Positions 27,499-36,595 of a stretch of 64,000 bases of DNA are shown piece by piece. The stretch lies in contig NZ_AP012978.1 in assembly GCF_000801295.1 (NCBI RefSeq), positions 1,240,001 to 1,304,000 of the forward strand, in the 5' to 3' direction. The stretch is from an endosymbiont of unidentified scaly snail isolate Monju. Lineage in GTDB: Bacteria > Pseudomonadota > Gammaproteobacteria > Chromatiales > Chromatiaceae. Made by a program: the position numbers and the translations under genes. How positions within the stretch are numbered: the stretch's first letter is position 1; each line of letters opens with the position of its first letter. The notes under the pieces are model-generated. The model was not told where the DNA came from and did not search any database. It worked only from the letters and a program-made list of their open reading frames with translations.

Positions 27499-28575
27499 TT
27501 ATTCCGCGCCAGCCGAGTTCAGGTAGGCCTGGTCGGAAATGGTGGTCCAGGCACGGACCTTCTTCAGGTAGGCCTTCTGCGACTCGATGATTTCCTTGGC
27601 CAGCGGGTCCTTGGCCGCACGCTCGGCGAGCAGCTCGCCGTTGGCCTTGCGCAGGGCGTCCATGACCTCCTTGGGGAAGGTGCGGATCTTGATGTTGGGA
27701 TACTCGGTCTTGATCTTTTCCCAGTTCACCCCGCTCTCGTGATAGGACTGGGCGTACATGTTGTAGGCCGCGGCCTTCATGGCGGTCACCAGGATGGCTT
27801 GCAGGTCCTTCGGCAGTTTTTCGAACTTGCGCTTGTTCACGAGGAACTGCAGCTCGGTGGCCGGCTCATGCCAGCCGGTGTAGTAGTAGGGCGCGATCTT
27901 GTGGAAGCCCATGCGCAAATCCAGCGAGGGGCCAACCCACTCCAGGGCATCGATGGTGTTGCGCTCGAGTGCGGTGTACAGCTCGCCGGCCGGGATGTTG
28001 GTCGGCTTGGCGCCCAGCTTGGCCAGCACCTCGCCGGCAAAGCCCGGGATGCGCATCTTCAGGCCCTTCAGATCGTCCAGCGAATTGATCTCCTTGCGGA
28101 ACCAGCCACCCATCTGGTTTCCGGTGTTGCCGCCGGGGAAGGACAGCAGGCCATGCTTGTCATAGACCTTCTTCATCAGCTCCATGCCGCCGCCGTAGTA
28201 GAACCAGGCATATTGCTCCGGCGCGGTCATGCCGAAGGGCATGGTGGTGAAGTACAGGGTGTTGGGATCCTTGCCTTTCCAGTAGTAGGAGGCCGAGTGA
28301 CCCATGTCGTACTGGCCCGACTTGACCATGTCGAAGATGCCGAACGGCGCCTTGTGCTTGTTCTTCGAGTCGATGGTGATCTTGAGACGCCCGCCGGACA
28401 TCTCCTCGGCCAGCTTCGCGAACCTCTTGGTGGTATCCCCGAAAATCGGGAAGTTCGGTGGCCAGGTTTCGGCCAGGCGCAGCTTGTAGACCTTCTTGTC
28501 GGCTGCCTGGACGCCGGCGGCAAGTCCCAGTGCCAGCGTAGTGGTGAGGGCCAAGCCCAGGAATTTCTTCAGCAT
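27499..28575 (-). CDS. dctP: TRAP transporter substrate-binding protein DctP (TakP-like)
   Basis: Periplasmic binding protein of 358 residues. A clear signal peptide is present (MLKKFLGLALTTTLALGLAAGVQA, cleaved after AQA-like site near residue 24). The body has the DctP motifs LKGLKMRIPGFAGEVLAKLG, with the substrate-carboxylate Arg in KMRIPG, and GWHEPATELQFLVN, which resembles the alpha-keto-acid binding group (TakP). An organic-acid ligand is likely; pyruvate or another 2-oxoacid is inferred, not shown. GAGGAA precedes the ATG by 6 bp. Confidence 0.92.
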   Translation of the reverse strand: MLKKFLGLALTTTLALGLAAGVQAADKKVYKLRLAETWPPNFPIFGDTTKRFAKLAEEMSGGRLKITIDSKNKHKAPFGIFDMVKSGQYDMGHSASYYWKGKDPNTLYFTTMPFGMTAPEQYAWFYYGGGMELMKKVYDKHGLLSFPGGNTGNQMGGWFRKEINSLDDLKGLKMRIPGFAGEVLAKLGAKPTNIPAGELYTALERNTIDALEWVGPSLDLRMGFHKIAPYYYTGWHEPATELQFLVNKRKFEKLPKDLQAILVTAMKAAAYNMYAQSYHESGVNWEKIKTEYPNIKIRTFPKEVMDALRKANGELLAERAAKDPLAKEIIESQKAYLKKVRAWTTISDQAYLNSAGAE

Positions 28576-29161
28576 ATCGGTTCCTCTTATGTTGTCTGTT
28601 CAAGTGCGACCGAGGCGTGAATGTAGCCCCCTTTTCGACCTTGCGCAATTGCCGTGAATCGACCCGGCCACATCTCGGGATTCGGGAGCTGGATGCCCGG
28701 CTCGATCCGCCATTGGCCGGAATCGAGGCAGGGCCTTCATGCATTCGATCAAGTCGCGGATCACGGGGTGGTCCGACAGGTCGAAGCCGCCCTCGTCGGC
28801 GACGCAGGGATGGGCAGGCAGGGGGCTTCCGCGATGGTCGGGGTATTGCCGACGAGCCATGGGGGTCGCGGGCGCTGGCGCTCCATACTCCCGGCACAGG
28901 GCATCGACACTCGTGCTTCTGCGCGTGGTCGACCCGCTGGCCACAGGGCAGGCCAGGATAATGCGGGATTGCGAGGATGCCCGCCGCTACCCAGTGACAG
29001 GGAATGTCGCACAAGACCGCCAGCAGGCAGAGCGAGTAGCAGTGGCTGAATGCGCTGTCGTTAGGGACACAAAAAGGCCGGGGCACAGGCCCCGGCAGGA
29101 GAGCAACCCTCTTCAAGGGTTGAGAGATGCCGCTTCGATGGCTGGGCAGGCCTCCGGCATC
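28576..29161. other. Intergenic, about 585 bp, no supported gene
   Basis: Holds the dctP promoter region and, at 29071-29096, an intrinsic terminator of the minus-strand copper chaperone gene. A minus-strand frame at about 28600-28944 has a stretch (DLSDHPVIRDLIECMKALP) that could be a worn coding remnant, but no family or ribosome site supports it. Confidence 0.4.
29071..29096 (-). terminator. Intrinsic terminator after the copper chaperone gene
   Basis: GCCGGGGC (29077-29084) pairs perfectly with GCCCCGGC (29089-29096) around a 4-bp loop; on the minus strand the stem is followed by five T residues (29075-29071). It lies about 65 bp downstream of the PCu(A)C gene stop, in the right direction for that gene. 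Confidence 0.85.
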
Positions 29162-29659
29162 TCAGTGCTGCATGGGAGACATCGGCTGTTGCTGCATGTG
29201 TTGTTTCATGGAGTGCATCATCCCCATGCCGGTCGGGCGAGCCTTCAGGTCGACGGCCATCTGGCTGCCGTCACCGAGGGTGAGTTCGAGATGGACAGGG
29301 TCACCCGGTTTCAGCGGGTGATTCAGTCCGATGAGCATCACATGGTATCCGCCGGGCTTGAGTTCGACCTTGCCGTGTGCCGGAATCTCGATAAAGTCGA
29401 CGCGCCGCATGCGCATTACCCCCTTGTCGTGGACATGGATATGCAGCTCGGTCACGCGGGACACATCTGAACGGGCATCCACCACGCGGATCGGGCGGTC
29501 ACTGGCATTGTGCAGCACCATGAAGGCGCCGCTGTTGTGGGCCGTTGGGGGGACTGCTCGCGCGTAGGGGGTTTCGGCGCGCACAGCATCGCTGTCGGCA
29601 GCCAACGCCAGGCCGGGAACACAGAGGGCGGCGGCAAGTGCCAGGATTCGGATTTTCAT
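29162..29659 (-). CDS. Periplasmic copper chaperone PCu(A)C family protein
   Basis: Periplasmic Cu(I) carrier that usually feeds the CuA site of cytochrome oxidase. 165 residues with a signal peptide (MKIRILALAAALCVPGLALAA). The conserved metal site H-x10-M-x21-H-x-M is visible in ELHIHVHDKGVMRMRRVDF and PGGYHVMLIGL. The C-terminus adds a Met/His/Gln-rich tail (MHSMKQHMQQQPMSPMQH) that may bind extra copper. A terminator follows, and a DUF2946 gene lies 108 bp upstream in the same direction. Confidence 0.9.
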   Translation of the reverse strand: MKIRILALAAALCVPGLALAADSDAVRAETPYARAVPPTAHNSGAFMVLHNASDRPIRVVDARSDVSRVTELHIHVHDKGVMRMRRVDFIEIPAHGKVELKPGGYHVMLIGLNHPLKPGDPVHLELTLGDGSQMAVDLKARPTGMGMMHSMKQHMQQQPMSPMQH

Positions 29660-29767
29660 GACGATCTGTCTCCATTGCGTATGTGGAAGGCATGTAGAGC
29701 GGACAGGCAGGCGTCAGCATCGCATCAGACGACGCGCCGTAGATAACAAGAGCAGACGCCGGAAAAA

Positions 29768-30148
29768 TCAGACTAGTGGAGGATCGCGTGCGAGCGGCGA
29801 GGGGGGTGGGGAGTGACGCAACAGGGCCGGCCGGTCGGTGGCCACGGTGATCCGTTGCAATACAGCCTGCGGCGGCCGCACCACCGGGGCGACCGGGGTG
29901 AGGTGGTTGAGCAGGTCGGAGAAGGCCATCGCTGCCGACCCGTGTGGACTGTCGTCGCTGACTCCTGGGAGGCTCAGCTCGATTTCGCGGGGGCCATCGA
30001 GGGTGCAGACCACCACGGTCAGGCCATGCCCGTCGCGCGCCAGCCGGCTGTGCGCCTGGATGGGCAACAGCAACTGCGCAAACAGCACCGCCACCAGTCC
30101 CAGGGCCACGCGGACGCGGAGGTCGTGCTGTCTGAGTCGGTCTAGCAT
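29768..30148 (-). CDS. DUF2946-family membrane-associated protein
   Basis: 126 residues (a GTG start at 30166 would add 6). An N-terminal hydrophobic segment (LRVRVALGLVAVLFAQLLLPIQAHS) acts as signal anchor or signal peptide, followed by VVVCTLDGPREIEL and a region AFSDLLNHLTPVAPVVRPPQ seen in DUF2946 proteins, which commonly sit beside copper chaperones and TonB receptors. The function is unknown; a role in copper handling is inferred from context. No convincing ribosome site separates the two start options. Confidence 0.7.
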   Translation of the reverse strand: MLDRLRQHDLRVRVALGLVAVLFAQLLLPIQAHSRLARDGHGLTVVVCTLDGPREIELSLPGVSDDSPHGSAAMAFSDLLNHLTPVAPVVRPPQAVLQRITVATDRPALLRHSPPPSPLARDPPLV

Positions 30149-30235
30149 GGAAGACAATGCAATCACCCTTGTCGCGGCTTGTCCAGCCCCAAAACGCCTC
30201 GATGTTGACCGGCGACAAAATATCGGGGATTTCGA

Positions 30236-30649
30236 TCAAGAGGAATGCACTGGCCGAGGGCGACCTTGTTCATCCAGCGCCACATACACCAGCATGGCGT
30301 CGGCGACCAGATCCTGATCGCCGATGTCGTGACTACGCTGACGCGCGGCCTCGGCCTCGACGTGCACCGTGATCGAGGTGTTGCCGATCGCGATCACCTG
30401 GGAGTAGCAAGTCACCAGGTCGCCGACGCGGATAGGGGCGAGGAAGCGCAGTTCCTTGACCGCCACGGTTGCCACACGGCCGCGAGCCTCGCGGATCGCC
30501 AGCACGCTGCCGGCGATGTCGATCTGCGACATCAGCCAGCCGCCGAAGATGTCTCCGGCAGCATTGGTGTCCGAGGGCATGGCGACCACGCGATAAGTGA
30601 GTTCGCGCGGCCCCAGAAAGTCGTATTGATCAGATTCAGTGTCCGGCAT
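30236..30649 (-). CDS. Acyl-CoA thioesterase, YciA type (hot-dog fold)
   Basis: 137-residue hot-dog thioesterase that hydrolyses acyl-CoA. The motif AAGDIFGGWLMSQIDIAGSVLAI carries the catalytic Asp region, and FLAPIRVGDLVTCYSQVIAIGNTSITVHVE is the conserved beta-sheet part. It overlaps the start of its sequence with the 3' end of the upstream acyl-CoA synthetase gene by 14 bp (same strand), so synthesis and hydrolysis of acyl-CoA are linked in one transcript. Confidence 0.9.
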   Translation of the reverse strand: MPDTESDQYDFLGPRELTYRVVAMPSDTNAAGDIFGGWLMSQIDIAGSVLAIREARGRVATVAVKELRFLAPIRVGDLVTCYSQVIAIGNTSITVHVEAEAARQRSHDIGDQDLVADAMLVYVALDEQGRPRPVHSS

Positions 30650-32444
30650 AGAGGTTTTCCATCAGATCATGGCATTGCTGCAGGATGCGGTCGCGCCGCA
30701 ACTTGAGGGTCGGAGTCATCAGGCCATTGTCCGGTATCCAGGGATGGTCGAGTATGGCAATCTGACGGATCCGCGCATAGCCTGGAAAGTCACGGGTACG
30801 CTCCTCAATGTGCTCCATCAGCACTTCCCGCAGGTACTCGTCATCGTAGATCGCCTGGTTTGCCGGGTCCAGATGCAGCTCGCGGGCGACCTTCTCCAGG
30901 GCTTCGGGGTTGGGCACCACCAGGGCGCTGAGATAAGGCCTGCCCTCGCCGATGACCATCACCTGATCGATCAGTTCATCGAGCGCGATGGCGTTCTCCA
31001 TGTCGGCTGGCGGCACCTTCTCGCCATTGGAGAGCACGATGATCTCCTTGATGCGCCCGGTGATGCGGATATGCCCCTGCTCGTCGATGGCCACCTGGTC
31101 GCCGGTATGCAGCCAGCCCTCGTCATCGATGATACGCGCGGTGGCCTCGGGGTTGTTCCAGTAGCCGAGCATCACAGCCGGACTGCGGGTGAGCAGTTCG
31201 TTGTTCTCGCCCGTCCGCACCTCGATGCCGGGCAGGGCGCGGCCGACGCTGACCGGCAGGTTGTCCTCCAGGGTGTTGACTGCAATCACCGGGCTGGTCT
31301 CGGTGAGCCCATAGCCTTGCAGAATGGGCACCCCCAGACCGATGAACAGCCGCGCTACGTCCTCGCCCAGGGCGGCACCGCCACACACGGTGAAGCGCAG
31401 GCGACCGCCCAGGCGCTCCCGAATCTTGCGACCGACCAGGTGGTCGAGCAGCGGGTGCAGCAACAGCCCCGGCGTCCAGCGCGCCCGTCCCTGTTGCCAT
31501 TCGAACCGCCGCCAGCCCAGCTTCACTGCCTCGTGGAACAACCACTGTTTCAAGACGGACCCCTCGTCCACCCTGGCACTGATGCGCCCGTAGACCCGCT
31601 CGAAGATGCGCGGCACCGAGATCATCAGCGTGGGTTTCACCATGGCCAGGTCGTCGGCCAGTTGCGGGATGCCGCGAGAGAAGGTGACCGGGGTGCCGGC
31701 GACGATGGGCAGATAGTAGCCGGCGGTACGCTCCAGGGTGTGCGACAACGGCAGGAAGGACAGCAGCATGTCCTGCGGATAGACCGGCACTTGCTGCAAG
31801 GCGGCGTGGATCTCCCAGAGGATGTTGTGATGACAGAGCATCACCCCCTTGGGCCGCCCGGTAGTGCCCGAGGTGTAGACGATGCCAGCCAGTGATCCGG
31901 GGGCGCCGGGATCGAGCACGTATTCGGGTGGGGTGGGCAAGGTGCGCGCGGGCGTCAGCCAGGCATCCAGGTCGATGACATTGGGCAGTTCGTCCTCCAC
32001 GCGCTCGCCGGTGACGATCCGTGTCAGCGTGCCCAGCCGGTCGCGGATTTCCTGCAGGCGCTCCCAGTGCTCGGCCTTCTCCAGGAACAACCAGCGCACC
32101 CCGGCATCCTTCAGTATCCAGCCGATGTTCTCCGCACGGTCGTTGGTGTAGAGCGGCACCGAAACCAGTCCCAGCCCCTGTGCGGCCTGGTCGCAGAGCA
32201 CCCATTCCCAGCGATTGCTGCAGAGGATGGCGATGCGCTCGCCGGGTTGCAGGCCGTCGGCCTGCATGGCGTGTTGCCAGAGTGCAACCTCGGCCTGGCT
32301 CTCGGCCCAGGTGTGATCGGTCCATCGCCAGTCGCGCCAGTCGCGCCAGGCGACCTGGTCGGGCGTGCGCAGGACCCGTTCATGGAATGCATGCGCCAGA
32401 GTGGGCGCTGCCTCCAGCGAGATGATGTCCTGTTCTCTCTCCAT
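30636..32444 (-). CDS. Long-chain fatty acid-CoA ligase (AMP-forming)
   Basis: 602-residue ANL-superfamily synthetase of the FAA1/long-chain branch. P-loop IVYTSGTTGRPKGVMLCHHN, adenylate motif GYGLTETSPVIAVN, hinge GWLHTGDQVAIDEQGHIRITGRIKE and the long-chain-type C-terminus with LSNGEKVPPADMENAI are visible. It probably activates exogenous or recycled fatty acids at the inner face of the membrane. The thioesterase follows directly, and a (damaged) beta-oxidation gene lies further downstream on this strand in the opposite position (upstream side 32571-34398). Confidence 0.92.
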   Translation of the reverse strand: MEREQDIISLEAAPTLAHAFHERVLRTPDQVAWRDWRDWRWTDHTWAESQAEVALWQHAMQADGLQPGERIAILCSNRWEWVLCDQAAQGLGLVSVPLYTNDRAENIGWILKDAGVRWLFLEKAEHWERLQEIRDRLGTLTRIVTGERVEDELPNVIDLDAWLTPARTLPTPPEYVLDPGAPGSLAGIVYTSGTTGRPKGVMLCHHNILWEIHAALQQVPVYPQDMLLSFLPLSHTLERTAGYYLPIVAGTPVTFSRGIPQLADDLAMVKPTLMISVPRIFERVYGRISARVDEGSVLKQWLFHEAVKLGWRRFEWQQGRARWTPGLLLHPLLDHLVGRKIRERLGGRLRFTVCGGAALGEDVARLFIGLGVPILQGYGLTETSPVIAVNTLEDNLPVSVGRALPGIEVRTGENNELLTRSPAVMLGYWNNPEATARIIDDEGWLHTGDQVAIDEQGHIRITGRIKEIIVLSNGEKVPPADMENAIALDELIDQVMVIGEGRPYLSALVVPNPEALEKVARELHLDPANQAIYDDEYLREVLMEHIEERTRDFPGYARIRQIAILDHPWIPDNGLMTPTLKLRRDRILQQCHDLMENLYAGH

Positions 32445-32570
32445 TGCCTTGGCTCCTTGAATGGCCTCATGTCCCCACGGGCCGGGATTGGCCCTTTTCA
32501 GCTTGCCTTTGCCTTGTCGTAATTCATTGCCGGTTCCACCCTGTCAGGGTGTTCTCCAGTGCCTGTCGCC

Positions 32571-34398
32571 TCATCCATGCCCGGTCGCCAGCTCGTGCCA
32601 ACCGGGATCGGCGTGGAACTGGTGGCCATAATGGGCTTCGAGTTCGTGTAGCCGCTTCTCGCAGCGTTCCATCCCGCGCTGGCGGGCATATTGCAGGGGG
32701 CCACCGCGGAAGGGCGCGAAACCGGTGCCGAAGATCACCCCGGCATCCAGCAGGTCGGCATCCTCGACCACGCCTTCGCGCAGGCAGGCGACCGATTCGT
32801 TGATCAGGCGCAGGATCATGCGATCGGCCAGTTCCTCCAGCCGTGTCCTGGGTGGCATGTTCACCTTGGGTTTCTGCGCCTGGCCCTTTTGCCAGCGGTA
32901 GAAACCCTGGCCGCTCTTCTTGCCCAGGTGGCCAGCCTCGACCTGCTGTTCGAGCTGGCCGGGCAGTGGTTCGTCGTGCAGCGGCGCCAGCTTGCGCGCC
33001 ACCGACAGGCAGATGTCCAGACCCACGGTGTCGGCCAGTTCGATGGGACCCATGGGCATACCGAAATCCAGCGCGGCATGGTCGATGACCGAGGCGGGCA
33101 CCCCCTCGTCGAGCAGACGCACCGCCTCGAGCAGATAGGGCATGAGCACCCGGTTGACCAGGAAGCCCGGCGTGGCGCTCACCGGCAGCGGCAGCTTGTC
33201 GATGTGCCGGGCGAAGGCCAGGCCACGGGCCAGTATTTCGGGGTCGGTGTGCTCGTCACGCACGATCTCGAGCAGCGGCATCTTGGCCACCGGGTTGAAG
33301 AAATGCAGGCCGATAAGGCGTTCGGGGCGTGCCAGATCCTGGCGCAGCTCGGCTAGCGGAATGCTCGACGTATTGGTGGCCAGCACGGCGTCTTCGCGCA
33401 TCCGGGGTTCGAGCTCGGCGTACAGGGCACGCTTGGCCTCGGCGTCCTCGAAGATGGCCTCGATCACCACGTCGGCACGCGGCACGCCCAGGCCGCGATG
33501 ATCGGGGGTGAGGCGATCCAGCGCCGCCTGCACCTGGTAGCGATCCTTCAGGCGCCTTGTAAACAGTTTCGCGGCGCGCCCCATGGCTCGGCCCAGCAGC
33601 TCGGGCGTGCGGTCCTGCAAGGTGACGGTGAGGCCGCGCAGGGCGCACCAGGCCGCAATGTCGCCTCCCATCACTCCGCCACCCACCACGTGCACATGGC
33701 GCGGGGCGAAGGTGTCCTTGTCGGCCAGGTCCTTCAGGCGTTCCTGCAACAGGAACACCCGGATCAGTTGTTGCGCGGTGTCCGAGACGATCAGGCGTGA
33801 CACCTCGCGGGCCTCGCTGTCGTAGAGGGCATGCGCGTTGCCGCCGTGCCGCCGCCAGTGATCGAGCAGGGCGAAGGGGGCCGGGTAGTGCGCGGGATTC
33901 ACCTGCGCACGCAGTTGGCGCGCCATGAAGGCGGCCACCGCGGGGCGCAGGGGCAGGAGACCTGGCAGGCGAGCGGCCAGCGAGGCGCGGCGCGGCGCGG
34001 CGGCGCTGCTCGATGAGCAGGCGCGCGACATTGCGCAACTGTCGCTCGGGCACGGCCTCGTCCACCAGCCCGAGCCGCCTGGCACGGCGCCCGTCGAGCG
34101 TGCGCCCGGCGAGCATCAATGGCAGAGCCTGCAGCGGCCCCAGGGCGCGTACCGTGCCCCCGAAGCCGGGGAAGATGCCCAGCCGCACCTCGGGAAAACC
34201 GATGCGCGTGCCCGGGTCGTCGCGCGCCACGCGGTAGTCGCAGGCCAGGGCCAGCTCCAGGCCACCGCCCAGGCAATAGCCGTGGATCATGGCTACCGTG
34301 GGGAAGGCCATGCTCTCGAGACGCTGGAAGATCTCGTGCGCGCGCAAGATGAAACGCTCGGCGGCCTGCGGGTCATCCACCCGGGCAAAGGACTTCAC
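32571..34398 (-). pseudogene. FadJ/FadB-type multifunctional beta-oxidation gene, 5'-truncated and frameshifted
   Basis: Remnant of a fatty-acid oxidation alpha subunit (enoyl-CoA hydratase plus 3-hydroxyacyl-CoA dehydrogenase). The hydratase part runs from 34398 ([42 protein letters not shown]) and stops making sense near 33990; the next frame continues RRASLAARLPGLLPL and the dehydrogenase (HVVGGGVMGGDIAAW, HFFNPVAKMPLLEIV) to 32571. The shift lies in a slippery GCGCGGCGCGG run. About 65-70 N-terminal residues are missing, and the sequence changes directly into an unrelated GGDEF-EAL gene at about 34398. Non-functional as read. Confidence 0.85.
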
Positions 34399-35372
34399 GT
34401 CTCAAGGTCGTTGACGACGAATTGTTCATCACCCCCAGCATTGGCGTCAGCCTGTACCCGCGCGATGGACCGTCCTGCGACGACCTGATCCGCAATGCCG
34501 ACACCGCCATGCACGTGGCCAAGGAGCAGGGCGCCAACACTTTCGCCTTCTACAGCAAGGGCCTGACTGCACGCGCCTTCGAGCGGGTGATGCTGGAAAA
34601 CAGCCTGCGCAAGACCATCGAACGCGATGAACTCCGCCTGCTGTACCAACCGCAACTGGACCTGGTCAATGACACACTGGTCGGCGTCGAGGCACTGTTG
34701 CGCTGGCAGCATCCCGATTTCGGACTGATCGACCCCGGTCGCTTCATCGAGCTGGCGGAACAGACCGGTCTGATGATCGACATCGGCGAATGGGTACTGA
34801 AAACCGCCTGCCAGCAGGCCCGGCAATGGCAAGAAGCAGGATTGGACATCTGCGTGGCGGTCAACGTCGGTCACCAGCAGATCCAGCGTGGTGTCATCCA
34901 GGAACAGGTGGAAAACGCCCTGCACGGCGCGCGACTGCCGGCATCTCATCTCAAGCTCGAGGTGCTGGAAAACTTCGTGATGGAGAACGCCGGCGCCAGC
35001 GTGGTGGTCCTGCAGGCACTGCGCGACCGTGGCGTCAATCTCGCGATCGACGACTTCGGCACCGGCTATTCCTCACTGGCCTATCTGCACCAGCTCCCCA
35101 TCCAGCAACTCAAGATCGACCAGTCCTTCGTGCGCGACATGCCGCATGATCGTGGCAGCCAGGCCATCATCCGGGCCATCGTGGCGCTCGGCGACAATCT
35201 TGGCCTCGAAGTCCTGGCAGAAGGCATCGAGACCGCCGAGCAACGTGCCTTCCTGGTGGCCGAAGGCTGTCACCTGGGCCAGGGCTACCTGCTGGCCCGG
35301 CCAATGCCGGGACCGGCGATTGCCGAATGGCTCGAGCAACGTACGGCATCGATCGCACCGGACGAAGCGTAA
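34398..35372 (+). pseudogene. GGDEF-EAL cyclic-di-GMP protein, missing its 5' end
   Basis: The first residues (RLKVVDDELFITPSIGVSLYPRDG, then DLIRNADTAMHVAKEQG) are the last part of a GGDEF domain; the GGDEF motif and everything before it are absent. A complete EAL phosphodiesterase domain follows: LLYQPQLDLVNDTLVGVEALLRW (EAL at EALLRW), DDFGTGYSSLAYL, LKIDQSFVRD and LAEGIETAEQ. A TTG at 34422 could start a 316-residue protein with an intact EAL domain, so some cyclic-di-GMP hydrolysis may remain. It abuts the truncated fadJ-like gene on the other strand. Confidence 0.85.
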
Positions 35373-35719
35373 CGTGACGTCACGCGGCAGGTGTTCGGAG
35401 TTAAGACGCGCCGCAGGATACGGACAGGCGGGGATTTTCCTTGGCGCGAATTTCAGCGCGATAGTGGATCAGGGAATGAGTATTTCACCTCGTGGTGGGA
35501 AAGACATTGTTCTGTGGGTGAAGCATAACCGTCAAAGGGTGGCAGCAACCAGCCGCACGGCACTGGATCAGGCGGTAAAGCGATGTTGATGCGGCTGCCA
35601 CCAGACTCCATAGCGCGACGGCCTCTCCCGGACATCGTTTCGCATAATACCTATTATGTTAAATCATAGGCGAGCAGATACGCAGGCTGCTTTTCTGAAT
35701 CCCGGAGGTTCTCTTTCCT
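35373..35719. other. Intergenic, about 350 bp, containing the dif site
   Basis: No gene was seen between the EAL gene and the nuclease pseudogene. Apart from the dif site (listed separately) it has no clear promoter or terminator. A small plus-strand frame reading through here overlaps the EAL gene and looks non-coding. Confidence 0.6.
35637..35664 (+). other. dif: Candidate dif site (XerC/XerD recombination, chromosome terminus)
   Basis: 28-bp site with the gammaproteobacterial dif layout: XerC arm GTTTCGCATAA (35637-35647), 6-bp centre TACCTA (35648-35653), XerD arm TTATGTTAAAT (35654-35664). The XerD arm is identical to Escherichia coli dif and the XerC arm shares its CGCATAA half. XerC and XerD, activated by FtsK, resolve chromosome dimers at this site during division (known biology). 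It lies in an intergenic gap. It implies that this window spans the replication terminus. Confidence 0.9.
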
Positions 35720-36595
35720 CTACTTGACCGCTCGCACGCCGCGGCACTTCGGGTATCGGCTGCATCCCCAGAATTCCCGTCCCGCATACGGACCTTTGCG
35801 TGCGACTCGTTTCACCATGGCTTCACCGCACTTTGGTGCAGTCTGGGGTGCGTTTGAGTGCCACGACCTTGCTATAGTGTCCCTTGCTGCTCGCATCGGT
35901 GTTCGTGCGAGCAGGTTTCAGTTGAGACTCGATCCGCTTGATCCGACGAAGCATCGTATCCAGCTTCGAACCATCGACAAGCTCGATATTGCGTCCTTCG
36001 GCAAATCGTTGAGCCTCTCGGGAGAAGGTCCCGGAAGTCACCACGAAACCCTGAGTCGCCCCCTTGGCGGCCATGATGCCGAAAAGTTCACGAACGACAG
36101 CCACGCCGACCTTGTTCGCTCGCCAGTGCTTGTGCACTGCACCAACGACAGTTCGCCGTCCTTGCGCAGAACGATGTCGACACCCCCGTCGGCTCCGTCG
36201 GCGGTTTCCTGGGCCGTGTAGCCACGGCGTCGGAAAACCTCACTGACCAGCATTTCGAATTCGCGCCAGGACAAGGACTTGACCGAATCGTGGGACGTGA
36301 CTTCGCTGGTCTTTTCCACGAGATGATGGCGTTTCGCCTGTTTGAATGCAGAAACTACGGAACCCAGAAGAAATGCACCCGGGACCAAGTATTGCCCAAT
36401 CGTTGCGAAGACACGAACCGCCTGGTGCACCATGGCCGCGCCCAAGTGGTTGATGTCCGATGGTGAAAAGACGGTTTGTGTAACAAAGGGGTGAAGCACC
36501 ACATAGCTGATCAATGCCAGAACGATGCCTCCCCACCAAGGCATTCGAGCAGCGAGTTCGATCAATTCTTCGAAAATTGTGCGTCTACGGCCCAT
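35720..36595 (-). pseudogene. Mrr-type restriction endonuclease-like protein with C-terminal zinc finger, two frameshifts
   Basis: Three consecutive pieces in different minus-strand frames read as one protein of about 290 residues. Piece 1 (36595 to about 36135): two N-terminal membrane helices (WGGIVLALISYVVLHPFV, GQYLVPGAFLLGSVVSAF) then the Mrr nuclease start (SWREFEMLVSEVFRRRGY, DGGVDIVLRKDGELSLVQC). Piece 2 (to about 35837): KHWRANKVGVAVVRELFGIM and GFVVTSGTFSREAQRFAEG. Piece 3 (to 35720): PKCGEAMVKRVARKGPYAGR, EFWGCSRYPKCRG, a topoisomerase-type zinc finger. The shifts are near 36130 and 35837. The family occurs widely without a partner methylase. Confidence 0.8.

Noticed and set aside
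28600-28944. Minus-strand frame of 114 codons upstream of dctP
   Set aside because: No ribosome site, family or neighbour support; kept only as a possible remnant in the intergenic entry.
35456-35590. Small frames over the dif region
   Set aside because: Short, no ribosome sites, and overlap the EAL gene end; not supported.
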